The notes beneath the pieces were generated by a model, which made no database searches, had not been told where the DNA came from, and saw only the letters and a list, made by a program, of their open reading frames with translations. Shown here piece after piece: positions 21,874 through 32,175 of a stretch of DNA of 64,000 bases (within the stretch, counting starts at the first letter, position 1; every line of letters begins with the position of its first letter). A program made the position numbers and the translations under genes. This DNA comes from Ailurus styani. Taxonomy: Eukaryota; Chordata; Mammalia; Carnivora; Ailuridae. The DNA is taken from assembly GCA_002007465.1 (NCBI GenBank), contig LNAC01000336.1:508447-572446 (forward strand), written 5' to 3'.

Positions 21874-22639
21874 AAAAATAAACACTCTGAATTACAATAA
21901 AATAACTACTGGTATTCTATTTCAATTCTATTTCTACTACTAGTGGTACAAGAACTTTGGATAAAACTTCCTGGGAGTCACACACCCATACACCCCAAAC
22001 AAAAAGAAAAAAATCAAAGCATGGGCTTGAAGGAATCAGAGCTACAAAGACAGTACGGAGTTGGAAAATATGAAAATCCAGTGAAGTCAGCACAGAACAT
22101 GGTATCACTTTTCCCTTCTACGAAGGTCTTCCTGATTCTAAACAATGTAGGTGAGAGACTCAGAAACAAACAAAAAAAGTTCAGATCTTCTGGGTGATAG
22201 AAGGATAAATATTGGAGTCCTGGGTCCACTACTATTTGGTCCTAATAAATCCATGTGCCCTGGATTGGGACCATGGAGGTTTCCATCATAGTAATGAGCC
22301 TGAAATTAATGGGGTCTTGCAAAGGTTAAGCCCAAATTCAAATAATCTTAAACACTGAAAACAGATTGTTTACCCCAGATTTAAATTGTGCTTAGCCACC
22401 ACCCAGAAAAAAATAAACATAAATTTTGGTTGGAAGGAAAATATTAACATACTAGAACTTATGCTAGCTCTAAAATATTTTGTGTAATATCCAGGTCTTA
22501 AAAAATTAAGCAGATGATAAAGAAAGAAATTAAACTCAAAAGAAAAAATGGGTATTATAAACAGAACAACAGTGGATCCAGCCACTGGATAAGAAATAAG
22601 ATGTAGTTGAATAAAACAAAGTTGCAAATTTAAGGGGTA
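21874..22639. other. Unclassified AT-rich sequence
   Basis: No gene recognised. 22390-22640 may be the decayed 5' continuation of the adjoining old L1. Overlapping short frames on both strands at 21917-22229 have no motif. Confidence 0.35.
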
Positions 22640-23020
22640 CACTTTAAAAATCCAAAGAAAAGTTCCCAGCATCAGAAAAATATAACAATTCCAAATGTAG
22701 ATAATCCTAATAACATAAGCTCAAACATATGACAAAATTGACCTAAACTGACAGATAAAACTGACAAAAATTTCAGTAGGAATATACATTTAAGGTGCAT
22801 TGTTGGCAAACTTGACCTATTTACACAACAATGCATCCAGTAACTGTAATATAAATGTTCTTTTCATATGCACATGAAACAGTTATAAGTATTGACCACA
22901 GTCGCATTAGGAAAGCTTCAAATTCCAAAGAACAGAAATCATGGAGTATTCCACAATAGTGGAATTAAGCTTAAAAATCATTAAAAAATAGAAGGATATT
23001 TTTATATGTAGATATTAATA
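22640..23020 (+). mobile_element. Old L1 ORF2 body, 5' segment
   Basis: Sense L1 ORF2 wording near the end of the endonuclease domain: 'CTTGACCTATTTACACAACA', 'TGTTCTTTTCATATGCACAT', 'TGAAACAGTTATAAGTATTG' and a decayed 'CCACAATAGTGGAATTAAGC'. It continues after the inserted L1 at 24235. Many indels; not functional. Confidence 0.7.
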
Positions 23021-23662
23021 TATATATAAATAACCAAGGCCTGAACCACACCAAAATAAAAAGCTTCTGCCCAGCAAAGAAATCGATCAACAGAACAAAA
23101 AGGCAACCTATTAAATGGGAGAAGATATATCTAATAAGGGGTTAATATGCAAAGTATATAAAACTCCTGCAACACCAACAATAATCCAATTAAAATGAGA
23201 AGAGAACCTGAATAAACATTTTTCCAAAGGCAACTTCAGATGGCCAACAGACACATGAAAAAAGCTCAGCATCACTTAGCATCAATAAAATGCAAATTAA
23301 AACCACAGTGAGTTATCACCTCACACCACTCAGAATGACAAATACTAGATAGACAAGAAATAACAAATTTTGTTGTGGATGTGGAAAAAAGGAAACACTT
23401 GCATACTGTTAATGAGAATGTAAGTTGATGCAACCACTATGGAAAACAGTCTGCAGTTTCCCTGAAAAATTAAAAATAGAAATACTATGTGATCCAGTAA
23501 TTCCATTACCAGGTATTTACCTAAAGAAAATTTAAAAATTCAAAAAGATATATGCACCTCTATGAATATTTCAACATTATTTACAATAGCCAAGATATGG
23601 AAGCAACCCAAGTGTCTACTGATAGATGAATAGATGAAGATGTGATCCATCCTTCTGTCTCC

Positions 23663-23744
<82 letters not shown>

Positions 23745-24234
23745 GGAATATTACTTGGCCATAAAAAAGAGTGAGATTTTTCCATTTGGGAAAATATGGA
23801 TGAACTTACAGGGTATTATGCTAAGTGAAATAAGATAAAGACGAATGCCATATGATTTCACTTATATGTGGAATCTAAAAAACAAATGAACAAAAACAAC
23901 AGAATAACAGAAAAAGACTTATATATGCAGAGAACAAATTTGTAGTTGCCAGAGCAGAGGCGGGTGGAGAGATAGGTGAAATAGCTGAAGAGGATTAAGA
24001 GGAGAAAAAAAAATCCAGTTATAAAATAAATAAGTCATGGAGATGAAAAGTGCAGCATAGAGAATATAGTCAAAATACTGTAATAACATTGTATGGTAAC
24101 AGATGGTTACTACACTTATCATGGTGAATACTGAGTAATGTATAGAATTTTCAAATCACTGTGCTGTACTCCTGAAACTAACATAACATTGTATGTCAAC
24201 TAGACTTGAATAAAAAAACCCAAAAAACTAATGC
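23021..24234 (+). mobile_element. Inserted L1, 3' end (ORF2 C-terminus plus 3' UTR)
   Basis: Starts within ORF2 ('CACACCAAAATAAAAAGCTT') and continues through 'AATGCAAATTAAAACCACAG', 'TATGGAAAACAGTCTGCAG', 'CCATAAAAAAGAGTGAG' and 'TATATGTGGAATCTAAAAAA'. It ends 'CTGAAACTAACATAACATTG' + 'ACTTGAATAAAAAAACCC', the normal L1 3' end. It is 5'-truncated, split by a microsatellite at 23667-23744, and interrupts an older L1 whose ORF2 resumes after it. Confidence 0.9.
23667..23744. repeat. (CT)n(CA)n microsatellite inside L1
   Basis: About 17 CT units then about 20 CA units replace the short TATATATAC stretch that normally precedes 'ggaatattactcagcc' in L1. Confidence 0.97.
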
Positions 24235-25325
24235 ATCAAAGAAAATATCACCATGGAAATAAGAAAATACTTTGAATTATGAAGAAACAGTATGTTTAAA
24301 ACTTGGAGAATATTACTAAAGCCGTGTTTTGAGGGAAATTGAAGGCTTTTTTCTTTTTATGCATATATGAGAAATAAAGTCTAAATATTAGAAAGGTAAA
24401 TATCAGTTTTAAGAATTAAGCAAAATAATAATTAAGCTCAAAGACATAGTAGATACTAAAAAGAAAACAATAAGCATAAGAGCATAAATTAAAAAAAAAA
24501 AACAAAAAACCCAACCCTGAGAAAAACTAATAGAGTCGATATAACTCCTGGATATACTGAACAAGGAGAAAGAGAAAATGGAAAATAAGCAAAATCGGGG
24601 GAGGGGGGGAAGGTGGCATATATACCTCCTATTTTAGACACTGAAAAAATGACAATGAAGATAACTCTGATAATTTATTTTAAATTGATGAATTCCATAA
24701 AAAGAAAACCTTAAAACTGACAAAGAAAAAAATCAGAATAGTCTTATAATGATTAAGAAGATGTGTCCATAACTAAGAAACTTTACCAAAAGAAATGGTA
24801 AATTTCACCATGAATTTTACCACATATTTAGGGGAAAAATGATCTTATATAAATTATTCCACCTTAGTATGGTGTCAGCTTTGATAATAAAGTCTAGCAT
24901 GGCAGTTACAACCATGGAAAATTACAGACCAATCTTACACAATGACAAAATCCTAAATTAGATATTAGCAAACTAAATCCATCGATAAAAAAAAAGGCAA
25001 AACATCACAAGTTAAGTTTATTCTAGGAACTCAGAATACTTTAAACAGTGAAACAATGTAATTATCTTCATCAAAAGAAGGAGAAAATATACACAATCAC
25101 CTAAGCAGACGAAGAACAATAGCCTATAAAATATTTATTCATGAGTGCTGTGAAATGTGTAAACCTGATGATTCATAGACCTGTACCCCTGGGGCAAATA
25201 AAAAAAACAAGTACTTAGCAAACTAGGAGTAAAAAATGGGAATTTCTTCAAACTCCTATGAAGTAACTAGAAAAAATCCAGAACAAACATCATACTCAAA
25301 TGCAAATGTTGGAACTTTTCCTTTG
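24235..25325 (+). mobile_element. Old L1 ORF2 body, 3' segment
   Basis: ORF2 wording resumes: 'GGAAATAAGAAAATACTTTG', 'GAGGGAAATTGAAGGC', later 'AAATTACAGACCAATCTTAC', 'GATATTAGCAAACTAAATCC' and, after a small insertion at 25133-25212, 'AACATCATACTCAAATGC'. These belong to the reverse transcriptase region. No intact reading frame. Confidence 0.75.
25133..25212 (+). mobile_element. Very short carnivoran L1 3' end insertion
   Basis: 'GTAAACCTGATGATTCATAG' followed by 'ACCTGTACCCCTGGGGCAAA' and an A-rich tail is the 3' terminus of a carnivoran L1 subfamily. The same terminus lies antisense at 37268-37375. Only about 80 bp was inserted, within old L1. Confidence 0.7.
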
Positions 25326-25821
25326 AGTTGAGCTTGAGTTTTCTTTTGAGTTTGGAAAAATTCCATTAATAGCCATGACTGTTTTTTCTGTATTCTATCA
25401 GACTCTGTAGGAAGTAGTTTTAAGTTAAAAGGAAAAAAAGTAGCAAATTGTCCTTAAAGATATTTTTCTGTTCTAAATAAATTGTGGGTAATTCTTTTAA
25501 TAAACAGAATGCACTCCAATCTAGATGGTCAAACCTACATAGGGGAGCAAATTTTAACACCAAGATATGCCTCTGTGACATATTGTTTGCAGATACAAGA
25601 GAAGTTCTAAAAACCTAGTAGAAGTTACTCTTTTGTAAGAAACATCTATAAGGAAAATATCCATTTGTTAAAATATCTCCCTTGTTCTACCAGGAAAAGG
25701 GAGATAACTCAATTTCTAGAAACCCTTATCAATGGAGAAGGCATGGATTTATATCTGTATAATACACTTACTGTTCTTTACTGTGCTACTCCTGGTAACT
25801 TCTCATAATTGACTCCACACT
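25326..25821. other. Unique non-coding sequence
   Basis: No gene or repeat recognised. AT-rich. Confidence 0.45.
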
Positions 25822-26034
25822 CTCAACATCATCTTTTTTTTTTTTTAAGGTTTTATTAATTTATTTGACAGAAAGATAGAGAGCACAAATAGGCAGAGCG
25901 ACAGGCAGAGGGAGAGGGAGAAGCAGGCTCTCCGCTGAGCAGGGAGCCCGATGCGGGACTCGATCCCAGGAACCTGGGATCACGACCTGAGCCGAGGGCA
26001 GTGGCTTAACCCAGGCGCCCCTCAACATCATCTT
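25822..26034 (-). mobile_element. CAN-SINE lacking its A-box region
   Basis: Element 25836-26020, with exact 14-bp CTCAACATCATCTT at 25822-25835 and 26021-26034. It reads 'GTGGCTTAACCCAGGCGCCC' where the family reads 'cttaacccactgagccacccaggcg'. Twelve bases, including most of the A-box complement, are missing between short CCC repeats. Confidence 0.96.
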
Positions 26035-26446
26035 CTGTCTTTGGGTGAAGATGGTATTTACAGTAATGGCTTCAATTATATGAGGAGTTACTCAGTTTTC
26101 CTGGGTCGGTCTCATGTACATAGGAAGAATGCAAGTCATCAAATTTTATTTTTCTCCTGTTCATCTGTCTCATTTCAATTTGATTCTTACACCAACCAAA
26201 AGAATTTAAAAGCATAGAGAAAAGTTTTTGCTTCACAACATCTGTCATCTTTCCAGTTTCCAATTTATATAACCCTAACTTCAAAATACATATATTTTTA
26301 TCAAAGAAGTTTGACTTTTACTTCATATTTTTCTTTGCTAGACAGATAGCTGAAATAATTTAATAACTATGTTCTATGTAGGCCTTTGGGGAGTAATAAT
26401 TACATTCTGAAATATTATAATTTTTAGGGTTCCAAGAAGGAAAATC
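26035..26446. other. Unique non-coding sequence
   Basis: No gene or repeat recognised. The 88-codon frame at 25951-26217 begins inside the SINE and has no independent support. Confidence 0.45.
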
Positions 26447-26552
26447 TTATATATACACACATTATTTATATATGTATATAATATACATTTACATATATAA
26501 AACATTTTTATATATAATATACACATGTATATATGCATATATATATACAAAC
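26447..26552. repeat. (TATA)n / TATACA-rich low-complexity tract
   Basis: Irregular TA, TATG and TACA units over about 105 bp. Confidence 0.85.
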
Positions 26553-26739
26553 ATTTTATAAAAACAAAGGAAATGAGCATTAGAATTTAACAGAGTAATG
26601 TATGTCCTGGGTAGTCAGCAGAACCTAGGTAAGACAGATAACTAAACATGTTATCAGGCTGACCGTCAGATTTATAAACCTATTTTTTCATGAATTTATA
26701 AAGTTTTGTCATAGACACTGTGGTGTTCCACTTAAGTCC

Positions 26740-27143
26740 CCCTACAATAAAGACCTTATTGTCTAGCTTCCAGGAGAATGGTGCTCACTGGACAGTTTTC
26801 CCTATTAGCTCCTTTGGGAATTGGCTTTCTCCAAACTGCCTAGCCCAAGTGCTATTCCAGTGTGATTCCAGGGTGATAATGTCTGAACCTATATTGAAAT
26901 ATAAAGGCCTGGCCATCTTGACACAATTGAGGACAATCCAAGAAGACAATTCTAAACTCTCTCAAATAGAGTTGGCTGAGAGTCTCCTTAGGAATTTATT
27001 GCAATACAAATTCTTCCTCTGTTCCTTCTCCTTTCTTCTCTTCCCTTTCACAAGTGTGGGATCCCAGGAGTACTCTTTAATAAACATCATACATGTTAAA
27101 GTTTCATCTCAGAGTCTGTTTCCTAGAAAATCCAACCTATAAC
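26740..27143 (+). mobile_element. Ancient ERV-type LTR, 3' part
   Basis: The end has LTR order: a pyrimidine-rich U3/R region ('CTTCCTCTGTTCCTTCTCC'), AATAAA at 27079-27084, then 'CATCTCAGAGTCTGTTTCCT' and 'AATCCAACCTATAACAAG', resembling the U5 end 'ctcagagtctgcttcctggggaaccc' of ERVL-like LTRs. A 140-codon frame crosses the element (26720-27142) but its residues look like translated LTR, not a protein family. Confidence 0.45.
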
Positions 27144-27304
27144 AAGTTCTGTGGTTTTAAAAGTGTTATAGTAGCATTACATGTCCAGGAATGTGAAGCC
27201 TGAGAGGTCTTTTTCAATTTAAGTTAAACAAGTGTATATCTCATCACATAAAGATCTTCCTCTATTCACAGGTCTAAGGAGCAGCAATTAGAACCTGGCA
27301 CTTA

Positions 27305-27550
27305 ACATAGAATAATAATATAGTGAACATTTATACAGTACTTATCCTTTGACAAGTTTCTCATTTTTAATGTATTTATTCCTTACAACAGTCTTGTGAG
27401 GTAGGAATTATTATTATAACCATTTTATTAACAGATGAGAAAATGGATGATGTACATTCTAAAGAAGCCCAAGTCATAAAACAGAAAGTGGCTGAGTCAA
27501 AATTCAAACAGGCTATGTGGCCATAGAATGCTTTCATCTATTAGGCTGAA
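27305..27550 (-). repeat. MIR SINE, antisense
   Basis: Nearly full-length order: 'CATTTATACAGTACTTATCC', 'CTTACAACAGTCTTGTGAGG', 'TAGGAATTATTATTATAACC', 'ATTTTATTAACAGATGAGAA', 'AGTGGCTGAGTCAAAATTC'. Confidence 0.8.
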
Positions 27551-27710
27551 CTGCTTATCATTCACAGAAGCACTTTGTAAAGTTTTGTTAAATAGGGATA
27601 AATAGTTTCAAAGTATAGTTCTAGAGAGGTTATTAGTTCATTCCATTTTAGAACCTAGTAATTAGAAAAACTTGATTGAAACAACTGTTTTGGTGCTTGC
27701 AAATGTTGAC

Positions 27711-27904
27711 TTTTTTTTTTTTTTTTTTTAAGATTTTATTTATTTGGCAGCAGGGGTCGGGGTGGGGAGGAACAAGACCAGGGGGAGTGTTGAGGGAGAA
27801 GTAAGATTCCCTCTGAGCAGGGAGCCTGATGCAGAACTTGATCCCAGGATCCATGACCTGAGCTGAAGGCAGAGGCTTAACAACTGAGCCACCCAGGGGC
27901 CCCG
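27711..27904 (-). mobile_element. CAN-SINE, diverged
   Basis: T-rich tail, 'AAGATTTTATTTATTTGGC', an unusual G-rich middle (GGGGTCGGGGTGGGGAGG), 'GAGCAGGGAGCCTGATGC', 'ATGACCTGAGCTG' and 'ACTGAGCCACCCAGGGGCC'. GTTGAC flanks it at 27705-27710 and 27905-27910. An older subtype with 'aacaactgagcc'. Confidence 0.93.
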
Positions 27905-27944
27905 GTTGACCTAATTTTAAGAAAAACAAAATCACCGATTATTG

Positions 27945-28158
27945 AGATTTTTAAAAAAGATTTTATTTATTTTTTTGATAGAGAGAGACACAGCGAGAGA
28001 AGGAACACAAGAAGGGGCAGTGGGAGAGAGAGAAGCAGGCTTCCTGCAGAGCAGAGAACCCGATGCAGGGCTCTATTCCAGGACTCTGGGATCATGACCT
28101 GAGCCGAAGGCAGACGCTTAACAACTGAGCAACCCAGGCACCCCTACTGTGATTTTTC
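27945..28158 (-). mobile_element. CAN-SINE, second of a tandem pair
   Basis: Element about 27953-28144: 'AAGATTTTATTTATTTTTTT', 'GAAGCAGGCTTCCTGCAGAG', 'GGGATCATGACCTGAGCCG' and 'CAACTGAGCAACCCAGGCAC'. Similar flanks (TTATTGAGATTTTT and CTACTGTGATTTTT) suggest a decayed target duplication. About 48 bp after the previous SINE, same orientation, independent insertion. Confidence 0.93.
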
Positions 28159-28284
28159 TAAGTCTGTAAGTACGTAGATTGCTATTTCTAGGACTCCTAT
28201 CCTTTTGTAATTATGAAATCAAATTATGAGAAACCAGAGGGATGACTCTTCATTTAGTGTCTGTGTTTCCCAGAACATCTAACC

Positions 28285-28505
28285 ATATTTTAGTCAGACT
28301 ACCTGAATTCAAATCCCTACACCCCCACTTACAAGCCTTAAGACCAAAGGCAAGTTATAACTCATTCGAGCCTCAGGTGTCCCATGGGTAAAATAGGACT
28401 CACAATATTTCTCAGGCTAACTGTGGGGATTAACTGAGATGATGTATGTTCAACATGTGCATGGCATGTGGTAAGCACACAATACAATTATTAATATTGA
28501 TTAGT
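28285..28505 (+). repeat. MIR SINE, sense
   Basis: 'CAGACTACCTGAATTCAAAT', 'CCACTTACAAGCCTTAAGAC', 'AGGCAAGTTATAACTCATTC', 'GAGCCTCAGGTGTCCCATGG', 'TGTGGGGATTAACTGAGATG' and 'TGGTAAGCACACAATA' give near full-length MIR order. Confidence 0.85.
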
Positions 28506-28749
28506 ACTACTAAAGCACCAAATTATTTTTTGAGAGTGGGGTTTTTCAAGAAGAAAAGCCCTCTTTAACACAGAACTCCCTAAATTATACAGGGAATCAT
28601 GGGAATATATCATCAGGGAATCACCTCATATAAACCTAACAGGGTAATGTCCATGAGTTATCTACCTCTAACCTAACCCAGCCTGATGAGCTTGGAAATT
28701 CTAGGGAGGCATGAAATATACCAATATTGATCAATAATGATCAACAGCC

Positions 28750-28850
28750 AATAATGATCTAACCTGGCGTAAGACATTTAACCCTCTTGGACCTCAATTT
28801 TCTCATCTATATAATCAGGACTGTATAAAATAAATTCCAAGTTTTCTTTG
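28750..28850 (+). repeat. MIR fragment, sense
   Basis: 'GACATTTAACCCTCTTGGAC' and 'CTCAATTTTCTCATCTATAT' match the MIR core (ttacttaacctctctgagcctcagtttcctcatctgta). Confidence 0.6.
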
Positions 28851-28965
28851 AAATATAATAATATGTAATTTTCATGCTAAATATTCTAAAACCAAGGCCC
28901 AAAGTACACCTCCCTCCCAGTTCTAAAATATTCTAGGGAGCTAAATTTGTATTTAAGCAAAAACA

Positions 28966-28967
<2 letters not shown>

Positions 28968-29005
<38 letters not shown>
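28968..29005. repeat. (TG)n microsatellite
   Basis: About 18 uninterrupted TG units. Confidence 0.97.
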
Positions 29006-29008
<3 letters not shown>

Positions 29009-29387
29009 AATAAAGTAAAAATGTGAATAAAATGTGAATAAATCCACTTTGGGGCCACACAGGGACATCTAGAGAAGAAAGATATCTGGCAACGATAATT
29101 CTTTGGAGTGCTCCCCCTTTTACCTCTTTCTGTTTAATTTGCTATCAAAACAATTAGTTAACATCTGGCCAGGAAATTTAAAATGCCACCAGTTTTGAAT
29201 CATTTTACCCTGGGGCATGGCTATCACTCAGTTTCACCATTACCCACATTATCTAAATTGCTTGAACATGTTTATGCACAGTTAATGGATTGTATTGTAA
29301 AGAGTAAGGTTGGTCTGGACATAAATCTGGTGGCAGACCTCATTTGATGATGAATGTGTTAATAGCCTTTACGCATGAATTCCCTTT

Positions 29388-30177
29388 ACAAGTCAAGCAG
29401 ATAAAATCAACAAGTCAGGAAATGACAGATGTTGGCGAGGTTGCGGAGAAAGGGGAACCCTCCTACACTGTTGGTGGGAATGCAAACTGGTGCAGCCACT
29501 CTGGAAAACAGTATGGAGATTCCTCAAAAAGTTGAAAATGGAGCTACCCTACGACCCAGCAATCGCACTACTGGGTATTTATCCTAAAGACACAAAGGTA
29601 GTGTTCCTCAGGGGCACGTGCACCCGAATGTTTATAGCAGCAATGTCCACAATAGCCAAACTATGGAAAGAACCTAGATGTCCATCAACAGATGAATGGA
29701 TAAAGAAGATGTGGTATATATATACAATGGAATANNNNNNNNNNNNNNNNNNNNNNNNNNNNNNNNNNNNNNNNNNNNNNNNNNNNNNNNNNNNNNNNNN
29801 NNNNNNNNNNNNNNNNNNNNNNNNNNNNNNNNNNNNNNNNNNNNNNNNNNNNNNNNNNNNNNNNNNNNNNNNNNNNNNNNNNNNNNNNNNNNNNNNNNNN
29901 NNNNNNNNNNNNNNNNNNNNNNNNNNNNNNNNNNNNNNNNNNNNNNNNNNNNNNNNNNNNNNNNNNNNNNNNNNNNNNNNNNNNNNNNNNNNNNNNNNNN
30001 NNNNNNNNNNNNNNNNNNNNNNNNNNNNNNNNNNNNNNNNNNNNNNNNNNNNNNNNNNNNNNNNNNNNNNNNNNNNNNNNNNNNNNNNNNNNNNNNNNNN
30101 NNNNNNNNNNNNNNNNNNNNNNNNNNNNNNNNNNNNNNNNNNNNNNAAAAAAAAAAAAAAAAAACAAGTCAAGCAGA
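29388..30177 (+). mobile_element. Young 5'-truncated L1 with 14-bp target duplication, interior masked by gap
   Basis: ACAAGTCAAGCAGA occurs exactly at 29388-29401 and 30164-30177. The L1 starts at 29402 inside ORF2. A frame from about 29490 keeps the conserved C-terminal ORF2 motifs [34 protein letters not shown] and MWYIYTME. Bases 29735-30146 are N, followed by about 17 A of the poly-A tail. It is the best-preserved L1 in the window, so the youngest. It is dead on arrival because the endonuclease, reverse transcriptase and promoter parts were never inserted. Confidence 0.93.
29735..30146. other. Assembly gap (412 Ns)
   Basis: The unresolved run lies entirely inside the young L1, between ORF2 C-terminal sequence and the poly-A tail. 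Long frames that appear to cross it are artefacts of translating N. Confidence 0.99.
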
Positions 30178-30529
30178 ATCACTGGCAAAGATATTCCTAG
30201 AAGATGGAGTGATTTCAAAGGCTGGAGCAGATAATTGAGAATAGATGAATGGAAAGTAAAAATGTCCATAGAAGCCAGGTGTAGAAGTCTCCAATTTACC
30301 CTTTGATTTTCCTTTGACCTTCATAGGAGATCAATTAAAGTTTGTTTCTTTGACAGGTTCAGGTCCCTACCTATTCTTTCTTCCTGGTTGAAAGTCCCAC
30401 TTTGCCAAGGATGATTCCTTAACTCCTTGTTCTCATACCCAATGATGTCATCCACTTCTGAAATTATCATCTTGACAGCTCATTAGACATTCTCTCTACT
30501 ACCATGCCATGTCACTGTTATATGCATCG
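30178..30529. other. Unique sequence
   Basis: No gene recognised. The second half may be an extension of the L2 remnant that follows. Confidence 0.4.
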
Positions 30530-30680
30530 TTTCTCCAACTACTGTCTAATTTTCACAAGTCAGGAACCAGAGATTATATTCTTTTATATCTTCCACATTG
30601 CCTCCAACAGTAGTGTACATGTAAGAGGCAGTCATGAGTGAGGAAATAAAGAAAATAAATGAATTCATGAATTCACACAC
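30530..30680 (+). repeat. L2 LINE 3' remnant, sense
   Basis: 'CACAAGTCAGGAACCAGAGA', 'TTATATTCTTTTATATCTTC' and 'GAAAATAAATGAATTCATGA' follow the sense L2 3' order (gggcagggaccatgtcttattcatctttgta ... aataaatgtttgttgaatga). Confidence 0.55.
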
Positions 30681-30718
30681 TAAGTGGTAATGACAATGAC
30701 CACCCCCCTCCAAAACCT

Positions 30719-30780
30719 CAAAAACAAAACCAAAAACAACCACCAAAAAAACCACCAAAAAACCCCCACAAACAAACCAA
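30719..30780. repeat. A/C-only low-complexity tract
   Basis: 62 consecutive bases contain only A and C on the plus strand, with irregular CCACCAAAA units and no fixed period. Confidence 0.9.
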
Positions 30781-31942
30781 CTTTGCCTAATTTTGTTCAA
30801 TTGATTCCATCATTTTACCCAAATAATGCTAAGCATCCAGCAAAAATGAGACTGCTATTACTCAGATGTCCCGGACCATTTGAGGAGGTCATTCTCTTTC
30901 CTGCCTCTGCAGAGCCACTGGATACTTAACGTTTGTGATATACTTATCATGTATAATTTACTTTCTTATATCTTGCTTAATCTGGACAGTAAGCTAGAAG
31001 CAGATATAAAAATCCTAATCTTGCCTGTCAATTGTCTTAGAATCTTAGTATTAAAGAATAGGACATTGGGCAGTAATGTGTTTTGGCAATATAAAATAAC
31101 AGCAACAACCATAACAAAACAGAAACAAAAGCTGAGAGATTCTTCAGGATTGTGCTCAATTGTGCCTATCACATCTAATTTATGGAACCAGAGACACTGG
31201 TAGAACAGTTGAAAGACAGTTGTTTTCAACATTTTGAACATTTCCTTTCCTTCCTCCTTTCTCCTCTGTACTCTTGAAAGACAGGTAAGGGGCTCATATC
31301 AGAACACTTATGGGTAAAGTTTGCTCTATGGGGGCTGTACAGCTGAGATGGACTACATGAAACAGGAGACTTGATGTATGCACACAAAGTCTTCCCTGAC
31401 CTCTGCGGGCAGACACTAGGCTTGCATCCAACTCCAGTTAGAAGTCCTGCATGAGGTTTTAACAGTGCTAACCTCCACACACTATTACTCTCAACTGTCC
31501 ACCATGGATTTGTCTCCTCTAAATTAAGTCATTAATTCCTTAAGACATCTATTCACATACAAAGTGTACCTTAAGATAGTAAAGTGGTAGATGATGATAC
31601 AGCTAACACTTAAAGTTTAAAACATCTAGATGAGTTAATCGGGCTCCTAGCTGTTGTTTTAAAATCCATGAATATGGTCTAAAACTTAGGAAAGGTCAGT
31701 TTTGATAGAAATCAAAGGTTGTAAAAAAGGCTATACTGAGTTTAGAGTATAAAGAATCACAGACAAAAATCCTAGTGAATTAGGGGACATGAGAAAATAC
31801 CAGTAAGGCCCCGAACAGCTGAACTGAGTCTGAAATAATGTGGCTTTTATCACACAATATTCAGACAGGAGCTCCTTCTTCACTCACTCGCATCATGTGT
31901 ATGCTGCTCAGAGATGTTGCTGAGCAACACAGAGTCAAAGGT
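30781..31942. other. Unique non-coding sequence
   Basis: No repeat or gene recognised. Overlapping frames of 84-107 codons (30880-31203 plus, 30966-31241 minus, 31226-31480 minus) have no domain and no splice or start support. Confidence 0.4.
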
Positions 31943-32175
31943 AAATCACAATGATTTTTTTTTTAAAGATTTTATTTATTTATTTGACACAGAGAGAGAG
32001 AGATTACAAGTAGGCAGAGAGGCAGGCAGAGAGACAAGGAGAGGAGGAAGCAGGCTCTCTGCTGAGCAGAGAGCCCGATGCGCACCTCCATCCCAGGATG
32101 CTGAGATCATGACCTGAGCCGAAAGCAGAGGCTTTAACCAACTGAGCCACCCAGGCGCCCAAATCACAATGATTT
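31943..32175 (-). mobile_element. CAN-SINE with 15-bp target duplication
   Basis: Element 31958-32160: T tail, 'AAAGATTTTATTTATTTATT', 'GTAGGCAGAGAGGCAGGCAG', 'GCAGAGAGCCCGATGCG', 'GATCATGACCTGAGCCG' and 'ACTGAGCCACCCAGGCGCC'. AAATCACAATGATTT at 31943-31957 and 32161-32175 is exact. Confidence 0.97.

Noticed and set aside
26720..27142. 140-codon plus-strand frame as a gene
   Set aside because: It overlaps an LTR-like element with a poly-A signal, and its residues match no family. No splice or promoter support.
29490..30269. Long frames of 180-236 codons on both strands
   Set aside because: They are produced by translating the N run; only the L1 ORF2 C-terminal part before the gap is real sequence.
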